Source: SZUA-38 sp965212525 (GTDB lineage Bacteria > Pseudomonadota > Gammaproteobacteria > Xanthomonadales > SZUA-38). Taken from it: DNA of 64,000 bases. The notes beneath the pieces were generated by a model. It worked only from the letters and a program-made list of their open reading frames with translations. It ran no database searches and was not told the DNA's origin. Location of the stretch: contig CBDBVC010000026.1 of assembly GCA_965212525.1 (NCBI GenBank), positions 30,539 to 94,538 of the forward strand, read 5' to 3'. Positions 18,058-26,201 of this stretch are shown here, in pieces. A program made the translations under genes and the position numbers. Every line of letters begins with the position of its first letter. Position 1 is the first letter of the stretch.

Positions 18058-20880
18058 CTAGTTACTGGCTTCTCTGAGTATCCTGAACCCAATTGTATTG
18101 AAAGCCCGGTCAGGATCAACCGTCAGTCGTGTCGCAAACCCCTCATCGGGAGTTAGATTCTGCAGCCAGGAGGCACCTGCCACAATGCGTTCTTCACAGC
18201 CGGTACTGCTTGTTGCACAGTCCAGGGTCCACTCACGCAGATTGCCGTTCATGTGTGTTGAATTCACCCCGGTCTCGTTCCCATTCACCGGAGCAGTATG
18301 CGCATAGCCGTCGTTGCAGCTGTTTGCCGATTCGTCCGGAAACAGTTTCTTGAACTGCTGGTCAGCCAGATTACTGTTTTCACAGCTGGCTGACTGGCTG
18401 CTCTGAATGCTGGCGGCGCGGTTCCATTCGGACTCACTGGGCAGCCGATAGGTCTGGCCGGTTTCAGCGCTGAGCCAGCCGGCGAACGCGACAGCTGTGT
18501 GGTAATTGACGCAGGTCACGGGATGATTGACCGATTGCTGGAACCCCGGGTTGCTCCAGGTGCGACGCTTGCTGGATCGCCAGATGGATTCCTGGTCGCG
18601 ACAGGGTACATTACGTTTCAGTTGCCGATAGCTGCTGGATTGTGAAAAGGATTCAAACTGTTCCAGAGTCACCTCGTACAGGCCAATGGCATAAAGCTCG
18701 GTATCCTCGTTCATGATTCGACGCATCAGTGGCCCCTGGCCACCTGATTTCATCTCGTCTGAAAACACGAGGGGAAGCTCCGGCACCGGATTGTCAATCT
18801 CATGAATCATGGCCAGTGCCTGCTCATCCTCTGGCAGAAACAGCAGCAACTGCGTCAGGATTCGTCTCGCCGTCGTCGTATCACCCTTCTCCAGCTGTTT
18901 GCTGGCGGCATCACGTGCCAGTTCGATGGTCTGCTGATTGATCCGGTCAACCTCACTGCTGCGGTCAGAAATTGATGTCGCATTCATGACCTGACGGGCA
19001 CGCCGGATATAGGTGTGTGAATTATCAAAACGGGTTCTGCTGGCATTGATACGGGCAAGACCTATGTACTTGCCGACAATCTGGCCAATGCCATCACGAG
19101 CCACGGGGTTGTCGGCCTGCAGTTGCAGGACTGACTGGTAGCGGCTGAAGGCATTGCTGTCTCGTGGCGTTGTCAGACGATTCTCTTCAAGATCTTCTAC
19201 GGCCAGTGTCAGCAGTTCGTGTATCTGATTCATCACATCATCTGACATGCCGTCCTCGTCACTTTCCTCATCGAGAGTGACATTTGTCGTATCCAGTATG
19301 GTGGTGGCAAACAGATCATCAAAATAGGCTTCGGTTTCACCCTCTCCACTGTCAGCCTCATCATCGATGATGTTTTCAAAACCATGATCCATCACCAGGT
19401 TGTCAGCATCATCTTCGGTTGATGAATAGAAATCCTCATCGATGGGTACCGTGCTGTTGTCGACCAGACTGGTGGTTGTGCTGTCTGGTTGTACGTCCAG
19501 GACAGGTTCGGTCGTGTCGTCTGCAACCGTCACATTCTCATTATCAGTGTCAATGGCTGGCGTGCTGTCAGTTTCCCCCGTGTCAGTGCTGACGACTTCT
19601 GTAGTGCCGCCATCCTCGTCTGAGGGTGAAAGAATCGCATAAAGAATCACGCCCAGCACGGCAACGATCACGGCAGCTGCAGCAAAAATGATGTATTTCA
19701 CCGGCCTTGGGTCAGTGGCCGCCTTACGCTCGGCGGTGATGCGGTCTTCATCGGCAACGGCGTTCTGTGAAGCATCATTCTCGGTATCGCGGTCCGGTGC
19801 CGTTGCAGCCGTTTCGGAAGGGTCTGGACTGGCGCTGCTACCATCGCTGAGCTGTTCCGGGTCAAACTGTTTCAGTTGCAGTGTTTCTGCAAAGCTGCGC
19901 TGCAGTTCAGTCTGCCTGGTTTCGACGTTCTGCTGGAATGTCGTTTCAGGCTCGACTTCCTGGGTCAGCATTTCGGGTTGTGAGGAACCCGATGGCTCGT
20001 CCGAGGCTGCTGGTAATTCTACGGTAACTGCTTCAGCCGGAAGGGCAGCCCGGCCGATTGCGCTGGTCTGTTCCATCAGCATGTTGAGTGCGCTGAGAAC
20101 CTCGTCAGTGCTCTGGAATCGTTCATCCGGGTCCTTTGCCATGGCACGATCAATGAAGGCCTGCCAGCGCTCAAGTCGCTCGGGAACCTCTGGGATGTCG
20201 TTGTAGACATGGGCATAGCCGATGGCGTAATCATCATCGGCTTCGTAGGGTGCGCGTCCAACCAGTGCCTGATAGGCCACAACACCCAGGCTGTAGATAT
20301 CCGAGCGCGCATCAAGTTCCACACCCTGAGTCTGTTCCGGGCTCATGTAGTGACTGCTGCCGACACTTCTGCCTGAACCGGTCAGCCAGTTCGAGCCGGT
20401 GATGGTTCGTGCGATACCGAAGTCAGTGAGAACGGGGTTATCCGATTCATCAAACAGGATATTGGCCGGCTTGACATCACGATGGATGAAATTGCGACGG
20501 TGTGCATAACCGAGTGCTTCGGTCACACCGATCAGGATTCGGATGATTTCCTTCTCATGGATCTCGCGCTTGAGTCGTTCTGACAGGTCGCCCCCAGGCA
20601 GATACTGCATGGTGAAGTAGGGCAGGTGACGGTTGGTAGTCCCCACGTCATAGATCGAGATGATGTTCGGATGCGACAGATCTGCAATGGTGCGGGCTTC
20701 ACGCAGAAAGCGAACTGTGGAGGATGAATCCTGGATCAGGTTCGGCGACAACAGTTTCAACGCAACCTTGCGTCCAAGCGACGTCTGCACAGCCAGGTAG
20801 ACTGTGGCCATTCCCCCGGAGCCCAGTTTTTTCTTGATGCTGTAGCCGTCTATCCTGTGGCTGCTAGATTTTGTCGTCAT
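18058..20880 (-). CDS. Membrane Ser/Thr protein kinase fused to an FGE-sulfatase domain
   Basis: About 940 residues from ATG 20880; a GTG 18 nt upstream is possible. A PknB-like kinase domain occupies about residues 10-270 (KKLGSGGMATVYLA, HRDVKPANILFD, LTDFGIAR, SSHYMSPEQTQGVELDARSD). A Ser/Glu-rich linker leads to one membrane helix (about 395-417). The periplasmic part has an acidic segment, a helical repeat-like region (about 560-700) and a C-terminal formylglycine-generating-enzyme-like domain (VTLEQFESF, VTCVNYHTAVAFAGWLSAET, YRLPSESEWNRAA, GNLREWTLD). The latter often binds ligands rather than acting as an enzyme. It could sense a periplasmic signal and phosphorylate cytoplasmic partners; targets are unknown. 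Confidence 0.85.
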   Translation of the reverse strand: MTTKSSSHRIDGYSIKKKLGSGGMATVYLAVQTSLGRKVALKLLSPNLIQDSSSTVRFLREARTIADLSHPNIISIYDVGTTNRHLPYFTMQYLPGGDLSERLKREIHEKEIIRILIGVTEALGYAHRRNFIHRDVKPANILFDESDNPVLTDFGIARTITGSNWLTGSGRSVGSSHYMSPEQTQGVELDARSDIYSLGVVAYQALVGRAPYEADDDYAIGYAHVYNDIPEVPERLERWQAFIDRAMAKDPDERFQSTDEVLSALNMLMEQTSAIGRAALPAEAVTVELPAASDEPSGSSQPEMLTQEVEPETTFQQNVETRQTELQRSFAETLQLKQFDPEQLSDGSSASPDPSETAATAPDRDTENDASQNAVADEDRITAERKAATDPRPVKYIIFAAAAVIVAVLGVILYAILSPSDEDGGTTEVVSTDTGETDSTPAIDTDNENVTVADDTTEPVLDVQPDSTTTSLVDNSTVPIDEDFYSSTEDDADNLVMDHGFENIIDDEADSGEGETEAYFDDLFATTILDTTNVTLDEESDEDGMSDDVMNQIHELLTLAVEDLEENRLTTPRDSNAFSRYQSVLQLQADNPVARDGIGQIVGKYIGLARINASRTRFDNSHTYIRRARQVMNATSISDRSSEVDRINQQTIELARDAASKQLEKGDTTTARRILTQLLLFLPEDEQALAMIHEIDNPVPELPLVFSDEMKSGGQGPLMRRIMNEDTELYAIGLYEVTLEQFESFSQSSSYRQLKRNVPCRDQESIWRSSKRRTWSNPGFQQSVNHPVTCVNYHTAVAFAGWLSAETGQTYRLPSESEWNRAASIQSSQSASCENSNLADQQFKKLFPDESANSCNDGYAHTAPVNGNETGVNSTHMNGNLREWTLDCATSSTGCEERIVAGASWLQNLTPDEGFATRLTVDPDRAFNTIGFRILREASN

Positions 20881-20898
20881 CCCGGTTGGTACCCGCAC

Positions 20899-21182
20899 CC
20901 CTTGTCAAGCGGCCCGACAACTGGTTGGCAGCAGTCTTCATCTGCGTGCCACCGGTTCGCTCAGCGTCGGGCGTCAAGACGCCATAAATGTATGTGGCCC
21001 ATTATTTTCGTTCTGCCACGTTGATTGTCATCGCTTCTGACTTACCGTGATAATCAAGCTTAGCATAATCGCGCTACTGCATGATTTTATTGACGGAATG
21101 CTCAGTTTGATGATTTACGTGGCATACCGTTATTTCAGGTTTCCTGACGATCAGTATAGCATCAGCCGGATTCAGGATCATG
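20899..21182. other. Gene-free stretch between the kinase and hvfC
   Basis: About 280 bases without a credible gene. It must contain the minus-strand promoter of the kinase. It is A+T-rich around 21000-21130. A short minus-strand reading frame overlapping the end of hvfC has no family features. Confidence 0.5.
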
Positions 21183-21205
21183 AAAAACAGGATGCTCGAC
21201 CCTGT
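21183..21205 (-). terminator. Terminator at the end of the hvf operon
   Basis: On the minus strand a 5-bp stem ACAGG/CCTGT with a 9-nt loop is followed by a T-run (AAAAA at 21183-21187 on the plus strand). It overlaps the hvfC stop codon. The stem is short, so efficiency is uncertain. Confidence 0.45.
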
Positions 21206-21957
21206 CAGGTTCTGAAGTAGATAGCGCCCAAAGTATTGAATTGCGTCAACATATCCATGCCGAACCTGCAGAATCCATCCACGTCGGCATGCTGACACTC
21301 TTCTGCCAGTCGAGTCAGGATCGTCATGCAATCATCCGTTTCGTTATCTCGCACCATTTCGATCATGCGGGCATTGATCGGATTCAGTTCCGAGAATCGG
21401 ACTTCGTCATTCAGGTTTCGATTGACCAGCAGCAGGGTTGGCTCGTCAGGTGCCTCTCGCGGGATGAATTCGGGTGTGATCTGATGCACCGGGAAACGGT
21501 ATTGCAGTAACCAGGCAACCGGGCTCAGTTGCGGGATGGCCGCATTGATATCACCTGTTTCTGCAAACAGCGATTCAGTATCGGCTTCTGCGTAGGCAAG
21601 TGCCACTTCAACCCATTCATAATGTGCCAGCTCGATCATGAACGGCGGGTCATTCTCATTGCACCTGACATCGGTCAGGTATTGCAGAAACTCCCGTGAC
21701 AGCTCCGGAAACAGCGGCGTGCGTGCACGGTAATTCACCATGAAATCCCGCACCATGTCTTCCCAGACTGATTCTGTCGTGATCTTTTTCAGTACCGGAA
21801 AACTGTTCGAGATAAATCCGTTGAGGTTGTTGAAGAACAGTTCCCGGTAGATCGCCATGCGGCGTTCCTCGATATCTCCCGGTGCATCAATATGCCCGGG
21901 GTCACGAATGTGACCGGCGAACTGGTACTGTAAGTCCTTGAACGAAGCTTGCGTCAT
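21205..21957 (-). CDS. hvfC: HvfC: DUF2063 partner protein of the copper RiPP system
   Basis: 250 residues. The N-terminal half is the DUF2063 domain (FKDLQYQFAGHIRDP, RMAIYRELFFNNLNGFISNSF, TRTPLFPELSREFLQYL-like block), once called a putative DNA-binding domain. In current understanding such proteins bind the precursor and present it to the DUF692 enzyme. It is 8 bp downstream of hvfB on the same strand, the usual order A-B-C. It has no signal peptide, so the complex works in the cytoplasm before export of HvfA. Confidence 0.85.
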   Translation of the reverse strand: MTQASFKDLQYQFAGHIRDPGHIDAPGDIEERRMAIYRELFFNNLNGFISNSFPVLKKITTESVWEDMVRDFMVNYRARTPLFPELSREFLQYLTDVRCNENDPPFMIELAHYEWVEVALAYAEADTESLFAETGDINAAIPQLSPVAWLLQYRFPVHQITPEFIPREAPDEPTLLLVNRNLNDEVRFSELNPINARMIEMVRDNETDDCMTILTRLAEECQHADVDGFCRFGMDMLTQFNTLGAIYFRT

Positions 21958-21965
21958 GATCGCGC

Positions 21966-22856
21966 TCAGCCGCTCTGTGTCTGAGGTTCGGTTGTCTGCG
22001 TGGTGCTGGTGTGATGACCAGTGTCCGAGTCAAACTGCTGTTGCAGGGATCGAATCTGTTCAACTTCCGACATCAGTTCCTCGATGGGAGGGAAGTTGAA
22101 ATCGCGCTCCAGCAATGTCGGGAATGTGCCGAAGTCTCGATAGGCCTGTTTCAGCAGGTCCCACACGCCACTGATGACATCGGCACCATGTGTATCGACG
22201 ATCAGGTCTTCGGCCTCGTTGTAATGGCCGGCAACGTGACAGTAGGCGATTCGCTCTGAGGGAATCGCTGACAGGAATTCCGATGCGTTGTAGCGATGAT
22301 TGATACTGTTGACATAGATATTGTTGACATCCAGCAACAGCTTGCAGTCCGCCTGTTCCAGGATAGTGGTCAGGAATTCGATTTCATCCATTTCCTGTCC
22401 CGGAGCAGCGTAGTAAGACACGTTTTCAATCGCCATCTGACGCCCGATGATGTCCTGGGTCTGACCGATGCGAGAGACGACGTGATCGATGGCATCCGAG
22501 GTGAACGGGATGGGCATCAGATCATAGAGGTGGCCATCATCTGAACAGTAACTGAGGTGTTCACTGTAGCACTTGATGTCATGTTCATCGAGAAACACGC
22601 GAAGCTTTCTCAGGAAAGTTTCGTCCAGGGGTTCCGGGCCGCCAAGCGAGAGCGATAGACCATGGCATACAAAGTCATGGGCTTCGGTGTAAGCTCGGAA
22701 CTGTTTGCCGAGTCGGCCACCCACGCCCACCCAGTTTTCAGGTGCCACCTCCCAGAAATCGGGAGGTGACCCTTCATAGTCCTGCAACGGCCCAAGCAGG
22801 GCGCGTCGCAGTCCCAGTCCGGCTCCAAGAACCGGAAATGTCATCGAGTTATTCAT
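21966..22856 (-). CDS. hvfB: HvfB: DUF692 multinuclear iron oxidase (MNIO)
   Basis: 296 residues of the DUF692 TIM-barrel family, iron enzymes that oxidise cysteines in ribosomal peptides. Family blocks: GAGLGLRRALLGPL, PDFWEVAPENWVGVGG, SLSLGGPEPLD, SEHLSYC, IAIENVSYY-type segment (MAIENVSYYAAPG), LLDVNNIYVNS, YCHVAGHY, DTHGADV and LLERDFNFP. These supply the His, Asp and Glu that bind two or three irons. Placed between a Cys-repeat precursor and a DUF2063 protein, it is expected to convert the EGKCG cysteines to an oxazole-type, copper-binding form, as known for HvfABC. The product itself is inferred. Confidence 0.9.
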   Translation of the reverse strand: MNNSMTFPVLGAGLGLRRALLGPLQDYEGSPPDFWEVAPENWVGVGGRLGKQFRAYTEAHDFVCHGLSLSLGGPEPLDETFLRKLRVFLDEHDIKCYSEHLSYCSDDGHLYDLMPIPFTSDAIDHVVSRIGQTQDIIGRQMAIENVSYYAAPGQEMDEIEFLTTILEQADCKLLLDVNNIYVNSINHRYNASEFLSAIPSERIAYCHVAGHYNEAEDLIVDTHGADVISGVWDLLKQAYRDFGTFPTLLERDFNFPPIEELMSEVEQIRSLQQQFDSDTGHHTSTTQTTEPQTQSG

Positions 22857-22874
22857 GCGATGACCCGGTTCAGC

Positions 22875-23432
22875 TTATGCAGCGCCGCCGCACTTGCCTT
22901 CACCGCATTTGCCTTCGGCTTTCTTGTCGTCGCCGCACTTGCCTTCGCCGCATTTGCCTTCGGCTTTCTTGTCGTCGCCGCACTTGCCTTCACCGCATTT
23001 GCCTTCGGCTTTCTTGTCGTCGCCGCACTTGCCTTCACCGCATTTGCCTTCGGCTTTCTTGTCGTCGCCGCACTTGCCTTCACCGCATTTGCCTTCGGCT
23101 TTCTTGTCGTCGCCGCACTTGCCTTCACCGCATTTGCCTTCGGCCTTCTTGTCGTCGCCGCACTTGCCTTCGCCGCATTTGCCTTCACCGCATTTGCCTT
23201 CGGCCTTCTTGTCGTCGCCGCACTTGCCTTCGCCACATTTGCCTTCGCCACACTTGCCTTCTGCATCTTTGTGTTTGCCGCCAGCAACCATGTATCCAGA
23301 GTCAAGATCGTTGAGTTCAAATGGGTTGTCGGCAGCAGAAGCGACACCTGATAACACGACGCTGGTCGCAAAAGCAGCTCCGACTGCAGCGCTGAGTGGT
23401 TTTAACAGAGTTTTGTTGTCGTTGCTCGACAT
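22875..23432 (-). CDS. hvfA: HvfA-type copper-binding RiPP precursor with 18 EGKCG repeats
   Basis: 185 residues. GGAGG lies 9 nt before the ATG. A signal peptide (to about residue 33, VVLSGVASA) is followed by the family leader NPFELNDLDSGYMVAGGKHK. From residue 58 the chain is only EGKCG units, in pairs or triples separated by DDKKA: 18 EGKCG and 7 DDKKA, ending GAA. All 18 cysteines are in EGKCG, the motif that DUF692/DUF2063 partners modify. The mature protein would be exported and bind copper. The repeat number is large compared with the handful in typical HvfA proteins as I remember them. Confidence 0.9.
   Translation of the reverse strand: MSSNDNKTLLKPLSAAVGAAFATSVVLSGVASAADNPFELNDLDSGYMVAGGKHKDAEGKCGEGKCGEGKCGDDKKAEGKCGEGKCGEGKCGDDKKAEGKCGEGKCGDDKKAEGKCGEGKCGDDKKAEGKCGEGKCGDDKKAEGKCGEGKCGDDKKAEGKCGEGKCGDDKKAEGKCGEGKCGGAA
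22887..23261 (-). repeat. In-frame 45-bp tandem repeats within hvfA
   Basis: The DNA coding for two EGKCG plus DDKKA (15 codons, 45 bp) recurs with few silent differences, with two units extended to 60 bp by a third EGKCG. About 375 bp in all. Near-identity at third codon positions points to recent expansion or to homogenisation by slippage, and copy number may vary among strains. Confidence 0.9.
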
Positions 23433-23491
23433 AGTATTGATCCTCCAAATAATAACTTACGGCTGGTTGCCGCGCTCATAGTTAAGGTGTA

Positions 23492-23521
23492 GAGTCGCCG
23501 GAAACTGGTCCCGGGGGTTAC
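23492..23521 (-). promoter_or_regulatory. Candidate ECF-type promoter of hvfA
   Basis: On the minus strand GTAACC (23521-23516), an 18-nt gap and CGACTC (23497-23492), about 60 bp upstream of the start. GTAACC-type -35 elements are used by ECF sigma factors that control similar DUF692 operons in other proteobacteria. The spacing is a little longer than usual, so this is a hypothesis. Confidence 0.3.
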
Positions 23522-23696
23522 TATCGCCCTCGATTCATACCTTATCCGTTCTTGCCAGGAATGCAAGTGATTCAGCGATTGTACGATGGCTTGTCACAGG
23601 CACGGTATGTTGTCAAAGATTAAGACCACAACCATGTCACATCGATTACAAATATTTCATGCCATTCATCGCAACAATCGCTCACCCTGTCGCGAA

Positions 23697-24365
23697 TCAG
23701 GAAACTGTGTCATCAGATGTGATCACCGGTTTCGGAATCAGTTTGTCGGGATATTCGCACAAGTCATTGATTCTGCATTGATCACACAGTGGCTTCCTGG
23801 CCTTGCATGTGTATCGGCCGTGAAGAATGAGCCAGTGATGTGCGTCCTTCAGATAGTCTCGAGGTACATGCCGTAACAATGCCTTTTCCACGGCCAGTGG
23901 TGTTTTGCCCCGGGCAATTCGGGTGCGGTTGGAAACCCTGTAGATATGTGTGTCGACCGCCATGGTGAGTTGACCGAAAGCCGTGTTGAGCACCACATTC
24001 GCCGTCTTGCGTCCAACACCCGGCAGCTTCTCCAGCGCCTCACGCGTTTGCGGTACCACCGAATCGTGTTCCTCGATCAGTATTTGGCAGGTCTGCATGA
24101 TGTTACTGGCCTTGCTATTGAAAAGGCCGATGGTCCTGATGTACTGCTTCAGCCGTTCCTCGCCAAGTTGCAGAATCTTCTCCGGTGTATTGGCGACCGG
24201 AAAAAGACGGGCAGTGGCCTTGTTGACGCCGACATCGGTGGCCTGTGCCGAGAGAATCACGGCGATCAGCAACTCGAATGGGGTCTCGTATTCGAGTTCG
24301 GTCGTCGGTGACGGGTTCAATTCACTGAATCGTCGAAAGATTTCCTCACGTATTTGCCTGTTCAT
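23697..24365 (-). CDS. nth: Endonuclease III
   Basis: Base-excision-repair glycosylase and AP lyase for oxidised pyrimidines. 222 residues. The helix-hairpin-helix with catalytic Lys is LPGVGRKTANVVLNTAFG, the catalytic Asp is in AVDTHIYRVSNR, and the 4Fe-4S loop is CKARKPLCDQC followed by RINDLC, the C-X6-C-X2-C-X5-C spacing. Its ATG overlaps the rsxE stop (ATGA), so translation is coupled, as in the E. coli rsx-nth operon. Confidence 0.95.
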   Translation of the reverse strand: MNRQIREEIFRRFSELNPSPTTELEYETPFELLIAVILSAQATDVGVNKATARLFPVANTPEKILQLGEERLKQYIRTIGLFNSKASNIMQTCQILIEEHDSVVPQTREALEKLPGVGRKTANVVLNTAFGQLTMAVDTHIYRVSNRTRIARGKTPLAVEKALLRHVPRDYLKDAHHWLILHGRYTCKARKPLCDQCRINDLCEYPDKLIPKPVITSDDTVS

Positions 24366-25057
24366 TGTACACCCCGGGATTCGGCTGCCAGGCCAGTGGC
24401 CTGCACCTGTCTGTTCTGATGTCGCCAGCGCTGATACCGGTTTGTTGCAGCAATCAGGAAACCCAGAGTGATGAAGGCACCCGGTGGCAACAGCATCAGC
24501 AGGAAGCCACTGTCTGTGCCCTCGCTGCTGAATCTGATGGCCAGGCCCTCGGACCAGGAACCCAGAACACGGTCCAGATTAACGAGCAGGCTGCCATTTC
24601 CAATCAGTTCCCTCAGTGCGCCCAGTGTCAACAGTACGATCATGAAGCCGGTTCCGGTGGCCAGGGCATCATGGATGGATGGCATCAAGGGCTGTCTGGA
24701 GGCGAACGCCTCGGCGCGGCCGAGAATGGCACAATTGGTCACGATCAGCGGGACGAAAATGCCGAGGCTCTGATACAGCTCGTACTGGAATGCCTGCATC
24801 ATCATTTCAACGGCACTGACTGCGGTGGCGATGATAATGACAAAGGCAGGAATTCTCACCTCTTTCGGGATACCACTGCGTATCAGTGATACTAGGGTGT
24901 TCGACATCAGCAGGGTAAACAGTGTGGCCAGGCCCAGGCCGATGCCGTTGGCGACCGTGGTGGACACAGCCAGCAGCGGACACAGGCCAAGCAGTTGCAC
25001 CAGTCCGGCATTGTTCCGCCACAGACCATCGTTCCATATTGTGCGAATGTCAGTCAT
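24362..25057 (-). CDS. rsxE: Electron transport complex subunit RsxE/RnfE
   Basis: Integral membrane subunit of the Rnf/Rsx complex, which moves electrons between NADH and ferredoxin or reduces SoxR. 231 residues from ATG 25057 (MTDIRTIWNDGLWRNNAGLV), equal to E. coli RsxE; the reading frame extends 54 bp further without conservation. About six membrane segments; signatures GLCPLLAVSTTVANGIGLGL, RIPAFVIIIATAVSAVEM and IVTNCAILGRAEAFAS. The remaining rsx genes (A, B, C, D, G), normally just upstream, are absent: a divergent pilin operon starts within 150 bp. Confidence 0.92.
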   Translation of the reverse strand: MTDIRTIWNDGLWRNNAGLVQLLGLCPLLAVSTTVANGIGLGLATLFTLLMSNTLVSLIRSGIPKEVRIPAFVIIIATAVSAVEMMMQAFQYELYQSLGIFVPLIVTNCAILGRAEAFASRQPLMPSIHDALATGTGFMIVLLTLGALRELIGNGSLLVNLDRVLGSWSEGLAIRFSSEGTDSGFLLMLLPPGAFITLGFLIAATNRYQRWRHQNRQVQATGLAAESRGVQ

Positions 25058-25205
25058 TCCGACCCCGATTGATGAATTGGCATCGGGCAGGGCGAATGTG
25101 AACCAGTTCACACATTGAAGCCAGGCCTTTGCCGTTCACAATATCCACCTGACCGTTCATCGGTTTATACTTGAGTCTGTCATGGGTCAAGATTATAAGG
25201 TCAGC

Positions 25206-25712
25206 ATGATGAAAAAACAGATGGGTTTCACTTTAATCGAGCTGATGATCACCGTCACCATTGCCGGTGTCATCCTGACATTGGCGTTGCCGGCGTTCAA
25301 TCAGTTTCTGCAGAACAACCGGACGACCAGTCAGGTCAACGACTTCATTGCAGTCATGTCGCTGGCACGATCAGAAGCCATTGGCCGAAACCGGCAGGTA
25401 CAGATCATTGCCAATGGAGGTGTCTGGACTGATGGCTGGATAATCATGGCCGATGTGGATCGGAATGAGAGTTTCGGTGATGCGGATGATCAGTTGATTC
25501 AGTCATACGAAGCCATGGACAGGGCCACGCTTACCAGCGCCGTGACAGAGATTACATTCCGCAGCAATGGCCTGATCATTCCGGAGGATCCGGATAATCC
25601 GAATGATCCTGTACTGATGAATCTGGTTGCGGCCAATTGTGAAGGTGAAAATGATCGCCTCATCGAAATCAGCATGACCGGCAAGGTCAATATCACGAGA
25701 AACACATGTTAG
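25206..25712 (+). CDS. fimT: FimT/FimU-like minor pilin
   Basis: 168 residues from ATG 25206 (AAGG 5 nt upstream); a second ATG follows at once. Type III prepilin signal: a short basic leader MMKKQMG before FTLIELMITVTIAGVILTLA, with Glu at position 5 of the mature protein, cut by PilD. The GspH/FimT domain follows (ARSEAIGRNRQVQII, WTDGWIIMADVDRNESF), ending in a Cys pair C/C. First gene of a six-gene pilus operon; FimU-type pilins prime pilus assembly with PilV, PilW, PilX and PilY1. Confidence 0.85.
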   Translation: MMKKQMGFTLIELMITVTIAGVILTLALPAFNQFLQNNRTTSQVNDFIAVMSLARSEAIGRNRQVQIIANGGVWTDGWIIMADVDRNESFGDADDQLIQSYEAMDRATLTSAVTEITFRSNGLIIPEDPDNPNDPVLMNLVAANCEGENDRLIEISMTGKVNITRNTC

Positions 25713-25721
25713 GGGGTCAAC

Positions 25722-26201
25722 ATGAATCGTAACACTACATTGGTGATGTCGAGGCAGTCCGGAATCGGGCTGATCGAGGTGCTGGTGGCCGTGGCCGTTC
25801 TCTCGATTGGACTGCTTGGCATCGGTGCGCTTCAGGGCGTGTCACTGAGAAACAACAACAATTCATACTTTCGTACGCAGGCCACCATGGCTGCGAACCA
25901 GATTCTTGATGAAGTTCGTGCCAACCGAAGGGAAATCCTATTTCGCGGCAGCTGGCGTCCCGATCAGGAAGCAGCCTGGGAGACGATGATCGAGGAAATG
26001 TTCCCCAACGGTGAACTGGAACTGACCGATACCGGCGATGGCGGCTGGTCATGTGTTCCGGCCAACTGTGAGATTCTGAAGATCCGCATCCGATGGTCGG
26101 ATGAGGTGCAGTCAGGAAACAGCAGCAGTCAGTCTGCTGCCCAGGGTTATGACACGGCAGACAGTGATCTGCAGTGGTTTGAGCTGGAGAGCAGAATATG
26201 A
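25722..26201 (+). CDS. pilV: Minor pilin PilV
   Basis: 159 residues. Prepilin motif SGIGLIEVLVAVAVLSIGLL with the conserved Glu; the leader is about 15 residues. PilV blocks LGIGALQGVSLRNNNNSYFR then QATMAANQILDEVRANR. A 9-bp gap to fimT and a 4-bp overlap with pilW. Part of the tip-priming minor pilin set. Confidence 0.88.
   Translation: MNRNTTLVMSRQSGIGLIEVLVAVAVLSIGLLGIGALQGVSLRNNNNSYFRTQATMAANQILDEVRANRREILFRGSWRPDQEAAWETMIEEMFPNGELELTDTGDGGWSCVPANCEILKIRIRWSDEVQSGNSSSQSAAQGYDTADSDLQWFELESRI

Noticed and set aside
22887..23261. CRISPR-like array of regular repeats
   Set aside because: Units are in-frame coding repeats with no unique spacers and no cas genes nearby.
22860..23481. Long plus-strand reading frames opposite hvfA, rich in Ala-Phe or Pro-His-Leu-Pro-Ser repeats
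   Set aside because: They only mirror the 45-bp repeats of hvfA on the other strand. hvfA has a ribosome-binding site, signal peptide and operon partners.
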